This document shows, piece after piece, positions 36,471-46,185 of a stretch of DNA of 64,000 bases. Source of the stretch: Colwellia sp. 1_MG-2023 (lineage in GTDB: Bacteria > Pseudomonadota > Gammaproteobacteria > Enterobacterales > Alteromonadaceae). The stretch spans positions 124,001-188,000 of the forward strand of contig NZ_JAUOPE010000003.1 of assembly GCF_030546755.1 (NCBI RefSeq), in the 5' to 3' direction. The first letter of the stretch is position 1, and every line of letters starts with the position of its first letter. Made by a program: the position numbers and the translations under genes. A model generated the notes under the pieces. That model was given only the letters and a program-made list of their open reading frames with translations. It was not told the DNA's origin and made no database searches.

Positions 36471-38921
36471 ATGAAACAGTCTAATGCAGCAGAAAAGTTA
36501 ACGGCCGATCAAAACCAATTGGCAAAACATGCGATTCAAGTTCATAAATTTGGTGGTAGTTCGTTAGCATCTGCTCAATGTATTGTTCGTGTCGTAGACA
36601 TTATTCGTCAACATTGCCAACTAAATGATATTGTGGTGGTTTCTGCGAATGGTGGGACAACCGATGCCTTATTTGCGCTATATCATCAAGCCATTTCACA
36701 ATCTGAAGAAATAGTAACTTTGCTTGATGACTTAAAGTCAATGCAAGCTCACCTGATTCGTGAGTTATTGTCACCAAGCAATGCAAAGCGGTTATTAAAT
36801 GAATTAGCAGCCGATTGTGAACAATTATTAAATTGGTTACACCATTCACCACAGCAACATCAAGCAGATATTTTAGCTTATGGTGAATTGTGGTCTGCGC
36901 GATTATTATCTGCAGTTTTAAGCGAAAGAGTTTGTCCAAGTTTTATGGTGGATTCACGTGATTTTCTCGTGATTAATAACGACAAAGCTTGCCAAGTTAA
37001 TACTGTTTTAAGTAAATCGCAGTTATATCAATTAAAACAAAGCGATAAACTCGCCGTTATTACCGGTTACATTGCGAAAAATGATCAACATGAAACCTGT
37101 ACCTTAGGTCGAAATGGCAGCGATTATTCCGCTACTATTATGGCGTCATTAGTTGGGGCATTAAATGTTACCTTATGGACGGATGTTGATGGTATTTATA
37201 GTGCCGACCCTCGCGTGGTGCCATCAGCGAGAAAATTACACCGTTTGCCAAATGGTGTGGCGAAAGAACTAGGACGATTAGGAAATCCAGTATTACACGC
37301 AAAAACCCTGCAACCGCTAACAGACCATAGTACTCATTTACATGTTGCCAGTAGTTTTGACCCTTCAATTAGCGGTACAGAAATTGGTAAATTTGGTCAA
37401 ATTGCCAAGCAAGAACTGTCGGTGACATTTTTAAACGACTTATTGCTCGCGCAATCTGATAGCTTTACAGGGAACTTAGGCGAGCAAGCTCAACGAGAAT
37501 TTTCGGCCATATGTGGAGATCACAAAGCTGGGTTTATTGTTATTTATCAAGAACAGCAAAAGGCAGTGAGTCAATGGTTAGCGAGCCATGATACTGAAGT
37601 GAAATTTACTCCAGCCAGTATTTTAGCAACTGTCGGTCATAAGGTGATTCATCATGGTGATGTTCAAGCGCGGTTTAAACGTTCATTAAGACATAGCAAA
37701 ACGTTTGCGAGAGTTAATTCACCAAATGAACATAGCATCATGGCAATACTCACCCAAGCTTGCACAACTGAGTTATTAAACCATGTTCATCATGACATGA
37801 CCAAAGATGCTCGCCATATTGGGCTAGTTGTCGCAGGTTTAGGAAATATTGGTGAGCGTTTTCTTGAAATGTTACCGGCACAATTAGGCCGAGTGCCAGC
37901 GCTTGAGAATGTACATTTAGTTGGCTTAGTTACTTCTAAAAAAGCGCTCATTAATAACGATGGGATTGAAGTCAATCAGGCGTTGTCCTTGTATCAAAAC
38001 GATGCGAAAGAAATTGATAAAGCAGAGTTGATGACTTGGTTAGCGAATCATCCTTATGATGAACTCGTGGTGGTTGATGTTACACCAAGTGAACAATTTA
38101 GTTTGTTATATGAAGAATTTTTCAAGCAAGGTATTCATGTTATCGGTGCAAATAAATGGGCGGCTTCATCTAGCACAGACAATTATAAATCTTTGCTTGC
38201 TAGTGCGGCTAAAAATAAAAGTTTGTGGTTTGGCAATACTACGGTAGGTGCCGGATTACCGATAAATTATGCCATCAATGATTTATTAAATAGTGGCGAT
38301 AATATTACAGAAATATCAGGGATTTTTTCAGGAACGCTATCATGGATTTTCGAAACCTATGATGGCTCGTTACCGTTTTCTGAGTTAATGCTTGACGCAC
38401 TTTCACAAGGGATCACGGAACCTGATCCTCGTGAAGATTTATCCGGTCGTGATGTACAAAGAAAGTTATTAATTTTAGCTAGGGCTGCGGGCTTTGAACT
38501 TTCGTTAGCTGATATCGAATGTCAAAACTTAGTACCTGATGAATTACAAACGTTATCCATTGCCGATTTTTTAGCTGCAGCAAAGCAATTAGATTCATTT
38601 TTTGCTGAACAATTAAATCAAGCAAAAGAGAAACAGTGTTGTATACGTTATATAGCGCGTTTTTCTGTCGCTAGCTCGGGTCAATTTACGGCTAAAGTTG
38701 GTCTAGAAGTATTAAGTGATAATGATGCGTTTGCAAATTTAACGCCGTGCGATAATATTTTCCAAATTAAAACTGGTTGGTATCAAGACAATCCATTAAT
38801 TATCCGAGGCCCAGGTGCTGGACGAGATGTTACGGCTAGTGGCATACATTCCGATCTTGTGAATATATGTCAGCAGTTAAATACTCGTCATAGTCAAGTT
38901 AAACTCAAAGGAATTGATTAA
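36471..38921 (+). CDS. metL: Bifunctional aspartokinase/homoserine dehydrogenase II
   Basis: Catalyses the first and third steps from aspartate to homoserine. The 816 residues contain an N-terminal aspartokinase (KFGGSSLAS near residue 27; TLGRNGSDYSATIMA; WTDVDGIYSADPR), a degenerate regulatory region, and a C-terminal homoserine dehydrogenase with Rossmann motif GLGNIGERFLEML and GNTTVGAGLPI, SGIFSGTLSWIF and GRDVQRKLLILAR. The position behind metB and the MetJ operator marks it as MetL, the methionine-regulated isozyme, rather than ThrA. Confidence 0.97.
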   Translation: MKQSNAAEKLTADQNQLAKHAIQVHKFGGSSLASAQCIVRVVDIIRQHCQLNDIVVVSANGGTTDALFALYHQAISQSEEIVTLLDDLKSMQAHLIRELLSPSNAKRLLNELAADCEQLLNWLHHSPQQHQADILAYGELWSARLLSAVLSERVCPSFMVDSRDFLVINNDKACQVNTVLSKSQLYQLKQSDKLAVITGYIAKNDQHETCTLGRNGSDYSATIMASLVGALNVTLWTDVDGIYSADPRVVPSARKLHRLPNGVAKELGRLGNPVLHAKTLQPLTDHSTHLHVASSFDPSISGTEIGKFGQIAKQELSVTFLNDLLLAQSDSFTGNLGEQAQREFSAICGDHKAGFIVIYQEQQKAVSQWLASHDTEVKFTPASILATVGHKVIHHGDVQARFKRSLRHSKTFARVNSPNEHSIMAILTQACTTELLNHVHHDMTKDARHIGLVVAGLGNIGERFLEMLPAQLGRVPALENVHLVGLVTSKKALINNDGIEVNQALSLYQNDAKEIDKAELMTWLANHPYDELVVVDVTPSEQFSLLYEEFFKQGIHVIGANKWAASSSTDNYKSLLASAAKNKSLWFGNTTVGAGLPINYAINDLLNSGDNITEISGIFSGTLSWIFETYDGSLPFSELMLDALSQGITEPDPREDLSGRDVQRKLLILARAAGFELSLADIECQNLVPDELQTLSIADFLAAAKQLDSFFAEQLNQAKEKQCCIRYIARFSVASSGQFTAKVGLEVLSDNDAFANLTPCDNIFQIKTGWYQDNPLIIRGPGAGRDVTASGIHSDLVNICQQLNTRHSQVKLKGID

Positions 38922-39044
38922 AACAGTTCACTTAAATTGTGCGGTTATTTTAAAGAGTACAATATTTTCTTGTGACTTATAGCAATATTAACTAGCATGA
39001 AGGTTATCTGTTTTATGTTAGGTAACTTACTGTAATAAAAAACT

Positions 39045-40508
39045 ATGTCGAATAAAGCTTATAGTGATACGCGATTTACCGCGCAAGTAAAGGTGCTACT
39101 GAATAAAATATATGGCCGAAGTATATTAAAAGATTCTTTACTTGAGCGTTCCATTAGTTTTTTTGAAAGTCAGCCGTTTAATGAAAATAAACTCGATAAA
39201 TTTAAACAACGAATTGCCGAGCTAAATACGCAAAAAGATGATGATAAAGTTAAGCGTGAAATTGAAAAGATAGAACGTGATTACCGTGATTTTAAGCAAG
39301 AGCTTAAAGAGGAAAGTAATGAACGTCATAAGTTTCTTTCAACTATTTGTCACGAGATTATCAACTTAAGTGAAGGAAGCAGCTTAGCAGAGAGTAATAA
39401 AAAGTCGGCTCAATTCTTAGGTACCATTCAATTATTAAGTCCAACTGAAGGAAAAAAAATTGCTGAGGTGAATGAATGTAATAAGCCGTTATATAAAGCT
39501 ATTTTATGTTTACGATTACTCGATAAATTGTGTCTTGATAAAGAAAATATAGTCAATGATGCGCAATTAAAGACCTATCTCAATGAAGAAGATTTAGCTC
39601 AATTTGAGCATTGGCAAAATGAAAATAATGAAACTTATCAACTATTTGTAGAACAGGTAAAAGTGCCGGTATTAATGGCGGCTTTACTGCAAGATATTGG
39701 TCATTTTCATCAAGATGCGCAGCGTATTGTTAAAGGAGAAGATGGCACACTTGATCCTCATCGAACCTTGCCAGTTGATGATCGCAAAGCTTTGCTGCAA
39801 ATCAATTACCGTGAAACGATTCGCTTTTTGGCTGAAGGTATTGGTGCTCCTATTTATATAGGTAACTCGAAAGCAGATAGAGATAAGTTTAATGTTACAG
39901 AGCATAAAAAATTAATTTTTATAAAAAATTTATTAAAAAGTGCGATAGCTCCCAAGCAAGGAATTGGTAATCTACTGAAAGTACCTCAAATATATACGTC
40001 TATCATTCTCTCGACAAAACCGAGTTATAATTACAAATTGTTACCTAAGGTTTATCAAGCCTTAAATGCAAATGCTGAAAATGGTAGTTGTAGCAAAACG
40101 GCAGTTGATGCATTGCGCGCAATTACCGGAGATTATCCGCAAGGTTTTGGTATTACTTATATCCCGAAACTTTCAGATGGAAAATTAGGTGATCATTATG
40201 AATACGCAATTGTAAATAGTTTATATCCAGACAACCCTGAATACCCCGCTTGTCGAACGGCAACAAGAAATTTAACTTTTCTCGGGCATGGTTTAGATAT
40301 AGTGATCCCTTTAGAAATGAATTTATATAATACTGAAACAGCGCAAGGTTTCGCGAGTCTCAGTAAAGAACGATTAAATGAAATATTAGAGTTACTTTCA
40401 TCGAATTATCAAGAACGTAAAAATCTTGATTTATTGCCTAGGTGTTGGCACGCCGGTGAATATTTTTCTTTAAAAAACCATCAAAAGTTATGGAATAAAA
40501 ATACTTAA
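39045..40508 (+). CDS. Conserved-looking protein of unknown function
   Basis: 487 residues, cytoplasmic by its lack of signal or membrane helices. I do not recognise it. Residues about 45-95 are a Lys/Glu-rich coiled coil (DKFKQRIAELNTQKDDDKVKREIEKIERD). A stretch ALLQDIGHFHQDAQ (213-226) looks like an HD/HD-GYP helix in which the His of HD is Gln, so any metal site would be changed. The C-terminal half (ITGDYPQGFGITYIPKLSDGK, YAIVNSLYPDNPEYPACR, ATRNLTFLGHGLDIVIPLEMNLY) is compact and looks like an enzyme or sensor domain. It precedes a diguanylate cyclase gene with a 119-base gap, so a cyclic di-GMP connection is possible but unproven. Confidence 0.55.
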   Translation: MSNKAYSDTRFTAQVKVLLNKIYGRSILKDSLLERSISFFESQPFNENKLDKFKQRIAELNTQKDDDKVKREIEKIERDYRDFKQELKEESNERHKFLSTICHEIINLSEGSSLAESNKKSAQFLGTIQLLSPTEGKKIAEVNECNKPLYKAILCLRLLDKLCLDKENIVNDAQLKTYLNEEDLAQFEHWQNENNETYQLFVEQVKVPVLMAALLQDIGHFHQDAQRIVKGEDGTLDPHRTLPVDDRKALLQINYRETIRFLAEGIGAPIYIGNSKADRDKFNVTEHKKLIFIKNLLKSAIAPKQGIGNLLKVPQIYTSIILSTKPSYNYKLLPKVYQALNANAENGSCSKTAVDALRAITGDYPQGFGITYIPKLSDGKLGDHYEYAIVNSLYPDNPEYPACRTATRNLTFLGHGLDIVIPLEMNLYNTETAQGFASLSKERLNEILELLSSNYQERKNLDLLPRCWHAGEYFSLKNHQKLWNKNT

Positions 40509-40627
40509 TTGATGTCGGTTTATGTATTTGTAGTTAACACGACAACATCTTTATTTGTCTAATTAATAGACAATAATGATTAGAAAGCATAAGCTGTAAC
40601 AGCTGGTAGATAATAGGATGAATCTAT

Positions 40628-41758
40628 ATGGGCTCTCAGTTTGAAATAGCTTTATCGGTAATTATTGTTTCAATTGTCATGTTTATCGCGTCGCTTCTTT
40701 TTAAAGATAAAGAAGGCGATAAACCCGCTCGTTTAGCATTTCGTGCGTTTTATTTTTGTACTGTGATCTTTTTTGTCGTGATGTCTGCCAATATCCGATC
40801 CTCTACTCTATTACTCGATTTTTTTAGTGATGTTTTTTTTGCCTTAACTGGATTGTGTTTAACAATAGGTATTTTATGGCGTTGCCAAAGTAAAATACCC
40901 CTTTCATTTGTTTGTAGCTTTGCGGTGATTTATGTAATTACCGATAGATTGGTCATTGAATCTAGTGTGCAAGTTGCCTATTTTTACAGCGTTGTTAATT
41001 CGCTTCTGTGTGTCTATGCACTATTAAAGAGAACGCAAGGAAGTAATGTTGGTGATAAAGGTATGGCACTCGTTATTTTATTAAATACTATATTACTTCT
41101 CGCTAATTTAGCCAGTTTCACTGGAATTATAAGTCATGACTTTTCAACACAATTCATGGTAACGCTATTCATTTTTGCTCCAGCTTATTTAGCAGGCTTA
41201 ACGATTTTCTTATTTTCAAGTTATATGTTGGATGCTCATAAAGCGCTTGAAATTGAAGCGACGACTGATCCTTTAACTGAACTTTATAATCGTCGATTTT
41301 TTTTCTCTGAATCAAAGCGAATTCTTAGCGTGGCAGAACGACATCAAGAGCCTTTGTGTATCATGATGTGTGATATCGATTTTTTTAAAAAAGTGAATGA
41401 TAACTATGGTCATAAAGTGGGTGACAAAGTGCTCAAAAAATTTGCTGAAACTTTAAATAAGTCGTTACGGAGTGGTGATATTTTAGCGCGTTATGGTGGT
41501 GAAGAATTTGTCGCTTTGTTAACTCAAACAGATAAAACAAATGGGTTCTCTGTGGTAGATAGGATGCGTGAACAAATTGAAAACTTATCTATTGAGACAG
41601 AAAAAGGTTCTATTAACTTAACCGCTAGTTTTGGGTTATGCGAAGTGAAAGAGTTTCAAGATATAGAGGTTTCAATTAATCTTGCCGATAATGCCTTATA
41701 TAACGCAAAATCGGCAGGACGTAACGTAGTGAAATATTATGAACACTCGCTTGCTTAA
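40628..41758 (+). CDS. Membrane-bound diguanylate cyclase (GGDEF)
   Basis: Makes cyclic di-GMP. The 376 residues begin with about six membrane helices (about 6-25, 40-55, 62-84, 92-108, 115-133, 145-166, 175-200) resembling a sensor region, then the GGDEF domain (about 208-375). The active site is GGEEF (290-294), with substrate-binding DPLTELYNRR and DIDFFKKVNDNYGHKVGD, and the inhibitory I-site RSGD five residues before it, so the enzyme looks active and product-inhibited. No other output domain. Signal unknown. Confidence 0.92.
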   Translation: MGSQFEIALSVIIVSIVMFIASLLFKDKEGDKPARLAFRAFYFCTVIFFVVMSANIRSSTLLLDFFSDVFFALTGLCLTIGILWRCQSKIPLSFVCSFAVIYVITDRLVIESSVQVAYFYSVVNSLLCVYALLKRTQGSNVGDKGMALVILLNTILLLANLASFTGIISHDFSTQFMVTLFIFAPAYLAGLTIFLFSSYMLDAHKALEIEATTDPLTELYNRRFFFSESKRILSVAERHQEPLCIMMCDIDFFKKVNDNYGHKVGDKVLKKFAETLNKSLRSGDILARYGGEEFVALLTQTDKTNGFSVVDRMREQIENLSIETEKGSINLTASFGLCEVKEFQDIEVSINLADNALYNAKSAGRNVVKYYEHSLA

Positions 41759-41776
41759 TAGATATTTGCACTCACG

Positions 41777-42925
41777 TTAAAGACAATATTTGTTGATCAT
41801 TTCTGCAAGTATCAAGTTGGTCTTATCTATTTCAGAGTAGGCTAAAAATTCATTTGGTTGATGGGCTTGATTTATCGAGCCCGGTCCAAGGACAATCGTT
41901 TGACAACCTAATTGCTGAATATAAGGTGCTTCTGTTGCATAGTTTACAGCGCAACATTGATGACCACTAATTTCTTCCGCCAAACTGACAAAATCGCTTG
42001 GTTGCTTTTGTTCAAAACTCGGCGAGCTTGGATGTAATTCATTAAAAGAGATTCGGTTGGGGTATTTTTCAGCTAATGGTTTTAAAGCGTCAGCAAGTAA
42101 GTTAATTAATTCAGCATCGGTCATGCCTGGTAGTGAGCGCATATCTAGATCAAGTTCACAGTGACCACATATTCTATTTGCATTATCACCGCCTTTAATC
42201 GCGCCTAAATTCAGTGTTGGCGCGGTAACATCAAAAGCTTGGTTATTGTAGTTATTGATGAGTTTTTCTTTTAATGCGATCAGTTCCCCAATAACTAAAT
42301 ACATTATTTCAATAGCGTTAACCCCTAAACTAGGTTTACTGGAATGGCCAGATTGCCCCTGAATAGTTATGCGGTGTGACATGTGCCCTTTATGCATCAC
42401 AACCGGTACTAAGTTAGTTGGCTCTCCAATAATGGCGACATCTGGCTTCATTAATTGTTGTTGCGCGAAAAAACGGGCACCCGCCATGGTTGTTTCTTCA
42501 TCGGCGGTGGCAAGAATATACAAAGGTTTTTTTAATTGCGTCGCGTTCAATTTCTTACATGCTTGCAAAATAAAAGCAAAGAACCCTTTCATGTCACATG
42601 TCCCTAAGCCGTAAAATTTATCATCTTTATCCACTACTTTTAACGGGTCTGATTGCCACCTATTTTCATCAAAAGGTACGGTATCACTATGGCCTGCTAA
42701 TAAGAGCCCACCTTCGCCGCTTCCTAACTTAGCTAATAAATTATATTTATTGCGTGTCTCAGGCACTTTTTGAATATCGACCGCAAATCCAATTTGTTCA
42801 AACCAGGTTGCAAGTAATTGAATAATGTCTAAATTTCCTTGATCCCAACTGGCTTGTGTTGAGCTGATTGAAGGACTTGCAATGAGTTGTTTTAATGATT
42901 CTGAAAAGTTTGGTAATTGACGCAT
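41777..42925 (-). CDS. argE: Acetylornithine deacetylase
   Basis: M20-family metal hydrolase releasing ornithine from N-acetylornithine. The 382 residues include GLLLAGHSDTVPFD, GLGTCDMKGFFAF (bridging Asp), ATADEETTMAGAR (catalytic Glu), the dimerisation domain, and a C-terminal metal His in LGPGSINQAHQPNE. It is divergent from argC, giving the bipolar argE/argCBFGH(A) arrangement known in Moritella and relatives. The presence of argE and absence of argJ implies the linear route to ornithine. Confidence 0.96.
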   Translation of the reverse strand: MRQLPNFSESLKQLIASPSISSTQASWDQGNLDIIQLLATWFEQIGFAVDIQKVPETRNKYNLLAKLGSGEGGLLLAGHSDTVPFDENRWQSDPLKVVDKDDKFYGLGTCDMKGFFAFILQACKKLNATQLKKPLYILATADEETTMAGARFFAQQQLMKPDVAIIGEPTNLVPVVMHKGHMSHRITIQGQSGHSSKPSLGVNAIEIMYLVIGELIALKEKLINNYNNQAFDVTAPTLNLGAIKGGDNANRICGHCELDLDMRSLPGMTDAELINLLADALKPLAEKYPNRISFNELHPSSPSFEQKQPSDFVSLAEEISGHQCCAVNYATEAPYIQQLGCQTIVLGPGSINQAHQPNEFLAYSEIDKTNLILAEMINKYCL

Positions 42926-43242
42926 AAGGATTCACATTCATAAAAAATAAAATCAGTAGGTAGTTATGCTAATTTGTTGCATAACTACCCATTAGGTGTT
43001 AAATTCTCATTCTAGTGTAGATAACCTAATTTGATAACGCTATGGAAAAATGTTTAATCCATTATTTATTATCGAATAAATTAGAACATAACTGTTATAT
43101 AGACTCAGTTATTAGGTTTAATAAATAATAACTTTTATCTTGGTTATTCATTTCACATAGAAAAAATTTAACATTAAAAATTATCATTTTAGTTGATTGA
43201 ATATAGAACAATTAGCTGAATAAAATTGCAAATAGAGGTTAT
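42926..43242. promoter_or_regulatory. argE-argC divergent control region with candidate ARG boxes
   Basis: 317 bases without a gene. Near argC, TGAATATAGAACAAT (43198-43212) and TGAATAAAATTGCA (43217-43230) resemble ArgR half-site pairs (TGAAT-N4-ATTCA), 19 bases apart, close to the usual 21-bp spacing. ATTCAC and ATTCAT near argE (about 42930-42940) and TTATTCATTTCAC (43144-43156) are further half-sites. Match by eye and imperfect. Confidence 0.42.
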
Positions 43243-44277
43243 ATGAAAGTCGCGGTTATTGGAGCAAGTGGATATGTAGGTGCTGAGCTTATTGGTTTAT
43301 TGTCAGCGCACGATAAAATTTCGCTTGAATATTTAGTTGTTTCTGAAAACAGTAGCTCTGCTGATATGACATTTTCGCAATTGCATCCTCGTTACCTTGG
43401 AGTGTGTGATTTACCATTGGTTTGTTTCTCACAAACTTGGTTTGATTCAGCGATTAATAACATCGATGCGGTATTTTTTGCGACGCCACACGAATTCAGT
43501 GCCGATTGGGCACAAAGCTTTGTTGATGCAGGTATTAAAGTATTTGATTTATCTGGCGGCTTCCGCTTGAAAAATAGTCAAGATTACCCGACGTTTTATG
43601 GTTTTGAACATAAACACCTAACGGCTTTATCACAAGCAAAGTACGGTTTAGCTGAATGGGAAAGCGAAAATATTGCGGCTACTCAGCTAGTGGCTGTACC
43701 TGGTTGTTATCCAACCGCGAGTTTATTATCACTGAAGCCATTAACGGCAAATCATTTACACCTTGAAAACTCACTGATCGTGGTTAATGGCATTAGTGGC
43801 GTTAGTGGTGCAGGTAGAAAAGCGTCGTTAGCCACCAGTTTTTATGAGGTCAGTTTAACGCCTTATAATATTTTACAACACAGACATCAGCCAGAAATCA
43901 GCCAAGAAGCAAATGCTCAGGTGATATTTAATCCACACCTTGCTCCTTATAAAAGAGGCTTAATGGCAACCGTAACCCTTCAAATCAAACCATCTGTTAC
44001 TAAAGAGCAGGTCGATCAAGCCTTTGAGCAAGCGTATCAAAATCAACCTTTAGTGCGGTTAACTGGTGCTTGGCCAAAAATTGATAATGTTGCTAACACA
44101 CCTTTTGCTGATATTCATTGGCAAGTGGATGAAGAAAAGCAGGTGGTAGTGGTTAGTTGTGCGATTGATAATTTATTAAAAGGTGCGGCCTCTCAAGCCG
44201 TGCAATGTGCCAACATCTCACTTGGTTTGCCGAGTGAATATAGTTTACTGGCCACACAAAATAAAGGCATTAGCTAA
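43243..44277 (+). CDS. argC: N-acetyl-gamma-glutamyl-phosphate reductase
   Basis: NADPH-dependent reduction of N-acetylglutamyl phosphate to the semialdehyde. The 344 residues have the Rossmann motif GASGYVGAELIGLL and the catalytic Cys in VPGCYPTASLLSL; HRHQPEI and KRGLMATV are typical of the family. Start after AGAGGT. Its stop overlaps the argB start (TAATG), so the two are translationally coupled. Confidence 0.97.
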   Translation: MKVAVIGASGYVGAELIGLLSAHDKISLEYLVVSENSSSADMTFSQLHPRYLGVCDLPLVCFSQTWFDSAINNIDAVFFATPHEFSADWAQSFVDAGIKVFDLSGGFRLKNSQDYPTFYGFEHKHLTALSQAKYGLAEWESENIAATQLVAVPGCYPTASLLSLKPLTANHLHLENSLIVVNGISGVSGAGRKASLATSFYEVSLTPYNILQHRHQPEISQEANAQVIFNPHLAPYKRGLMATVTLQIKPSVTKEQVDQAFEQAYQNQPLVRLTGAWPKIDNVANTPFADIHWQVDEEKQVVVVSCAIDNLLKGAASQAVQCANISLGLPSEYSLLATQNKGIS

Positions 44278-45071
44278 TGGCACAGTCAAGTAAGCAAAAC
44301 AACAAGCCATTAGTGATCAAAATTGGCGGCGCTATTTTAGAGAAAGCTTCAGCTTTGCAATCGTTATTAAAGGTTATCGCCTCATTACAAAATCAAGCTG
44401 TTGTGCTTGTGCATGGTGGTGGCTGTGTTGTTGATGAAATGCTAAGCCAAGCGGGTTTTACCACGGAAAAAAAACACGGTTTACGGGTAACGCCACCAGA
44501 GCAAATGCAAATCATTTCTGGCGCATTAGCGGGGAGTGTTAATAAATCAATCGTCGCTGCCGCAGCTAGCTTAAATATACATGCCGTTGGGTTGTCATTA
44601 TCAGATGGTAATATGGTGTCATGCACATTAAGTGAAAAAGATTTAGGCATGGTTGGTGAGCCAAGTGCGCAATGCAGCAAATTACTGGATAGCTTAATCA
44701 ATGCGAAATTTTTGCCCATTATTTCTTCTATTGGTTCGTTAAATAGTGGTGAACTTGTCAATGTTAATGCCGATGACGCGGCGGTTGCTATTTGTAAATT
44801 ACTTAATGCCGAATTGCTACTGTTAACCGACGTTAATGGCGTAAAAGATGGTAGCGGAGAATACATTGCTTCTTTAAATAATGAACAAGCATCGGCTTTG
44901 ATTGATCAAGGTGTGATTGCTGGCGGTATGACCGCCAAAGTAAATGCCGCTTTACATGCGGCGAACCAGTTACGACGAAGTATCGCGGTGGCCAGTTGGC
45001 AATCTCCCGAGCAAATTATTCATTTGCTTAATGGTGAGAATATCGGCACCCGCATTCAACCAAGTTGCTAA
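44277..45071 (+). CDS. argB: Acetylglutamate kinase
   Basis: Phosphorylates N-acetylglutamate in arginine synthesis. The 264 residues show the amino-acid-kinase fold: KIGGAILEKASAL, LVHGGGCVVDEML, GLSLSDGNMVSC, NVNADDAAVAI and GVIAGGMTAKVNAAL. No N-terminal arginine-feedback helix, so control is likely at the synthase and by ArgR. The ATG shares bases with the argC stop. Confidence 0.97.
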   Translation: MAQSSKQNNKPLVIKIGGAILEKASALQSLLKVIASLQNQAVVLVHGGGCVVDEMLSQAGFTTEKKHGLRVTPPEQMQIISGALAGSVNKSIVAAAASLNIHAVGLSLSDGNMVSCTLSEKDLGMVGEPSAQCSKLLDSLINAKFLPIISSIGSLNSGELVNVNADDAAVAICKLLNAELLLLTDVNGVKDGSGEYIASLNNEQASALIDQGVIAGGMTAKVNAALHAANQLRRSIAVASWQSPEQIIHLLNGENIGTRIQPSC

Positions 45072-45146
45072 GTAGCTTTAAACATAAAGAAACAAACTAG
45101 TTAGCGTAAATTATTGAAAGATACGAATTCGAAACAGGACAATAAA

Positions 45147-46109
45147 ATGACAGATAATACTCCAGCATTGGCTAATTTTTTAGCGGATGATCAATTAAGC
45201 AAATCACAAATATTAGCGTTAATCTCACTTGCGATTGAAATTAAAAAAAATCCCGCTAACTTTAATCAAGTATTAGCAGGGAAATCTGTGGCTATGATTT
45301 TTGAAAAGCCTTCTTTGAGAACGCATGTAAGCTTTGACATGGGTATAGCAAAACTTGGTGGCCATGCGCTTTATTTAGGTCAACAAAACGGTAAGTTAGG
45401 TGAACGTGAAAGAGTAAGTGATTACGCTAAAAACCTTTCTTGTTACGCTGATGCCATTGTTGCTCGGGTTTTTGAAAACAGTGCTATTGAAGGACTAGCA
45501 CAACACGCTAGTGTGCCGGTAGTAAACGCGTTATGTGATTTATATCACCCGTGTCAGTCACTTGCCGACTTTGTTACTTTAGCGGAAATTTTTGCTAAAG
45601 ATAATATCGACGATTTAACCAAGGTCAAACTTGCTTATATTGGAGACGGGAATAATGTTTCTAATTCTTTAATGTTGATGGCGGCATTAGTGGGCGTTGA
45701 TTTTACACTTGTTTGCCCAGAGGGTTATGGACCTTCACAAGAAATGCTAGATAAAACACAAGCTTTTGCACAAGAAAGTGGCGCACAGTTTACGTTTACC
45801 ACTGATATTAATCAGCTTGGTCAACAAGACGCTATCTATACTGATACTTGGGTATCAATGGGTGATGAAGACCCAAGTAAGAAAGCGACAATATTAAAGG
45901 TGTTTGCGCCTTATCAGGTGAATCATGCCTTAATGGAAAAAGCTAAGGCAAGTGTCGTTATGCATTGCCAGCCGGCGCATTTAGAGGAAGAAATTACCAC
46001 CGCACTATTTGATGATGAAGAAAAGTCAGTTGTTTTCCAAGAAGCAGAAAATAGAATGTGGGCACAATGTGCTGTGTTAACGTCGTTATTTAGCGGTGTC
46101 AGCAAATAA
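45147..46109 (+). CDS. argF: Ornithine carbamoyltransferase
   Basis: Makes citrulline from ornithine and carbamoyl phosphate. From the ATG at 45147 (AGGAC eight bases before) it has 320 residues; the frame from TTG at 45114 is longer but lacks a ribosome-binding site. The carbamoyl-phosphate loop reads EKPSLRTHVSF, the second site HPCQSLAD, and the ornithine loop DTWVSMGDE; HCQPAH replaces the common HCLPA. I believe this variant set occurs in Vibrio and Shewanella ArgF, so ornithine is the likely substrate, but SLRTH also deserves comparison with the acetylornithine-type enzymes. Confidence 0.93.
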   Translation: MTDNTPALANFLADDQLSKSQILALISLAIEIKKNPANFNQVLAGKSVAMIFEKPSLRTHVSFDMGIAKLGGHALYLGQQNGKLGERERVSDYAKNLSCYADAIVARVFENSAIEGLAQHASVPVVNALCDLYHPCQSLADFVTLAEIFAKDNIDDLTKVKLAYIGDGNNVSNSLMLMAALVGVDFTLVCPEGYGPSQEMLDKTQAFAQESGAQFTFTTDINQLGQQDAIYTDTWVSMGDEDPSKKATILKVFAPYQVNHALMEKAKASVVMHCQPAHLEEEITTALFDDEEKSVVFQEAENRMWAQCAVLTSLFSGVSK

Positions 46110-46131
46110 AAGAAATAGTCATAATTAACAT

Positions 46132-46154
46132 AAAACCTGAAAATCGGGTTTTTT
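46132..46154 (+). terminator. Stem-loop/terminator between argF and argG
   Basis: AAAACCTGA (46132-46140) pairs with TCGGGTTTT (46144-46152) with an AAA loop and one G-T pair, followed by Ts. It looks like a terminator inside the arginine series. Confidence 0.62.
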
Positions 46155-46185
46155 AAACAAATTTAAAATTTATAGGTAGATTGAA

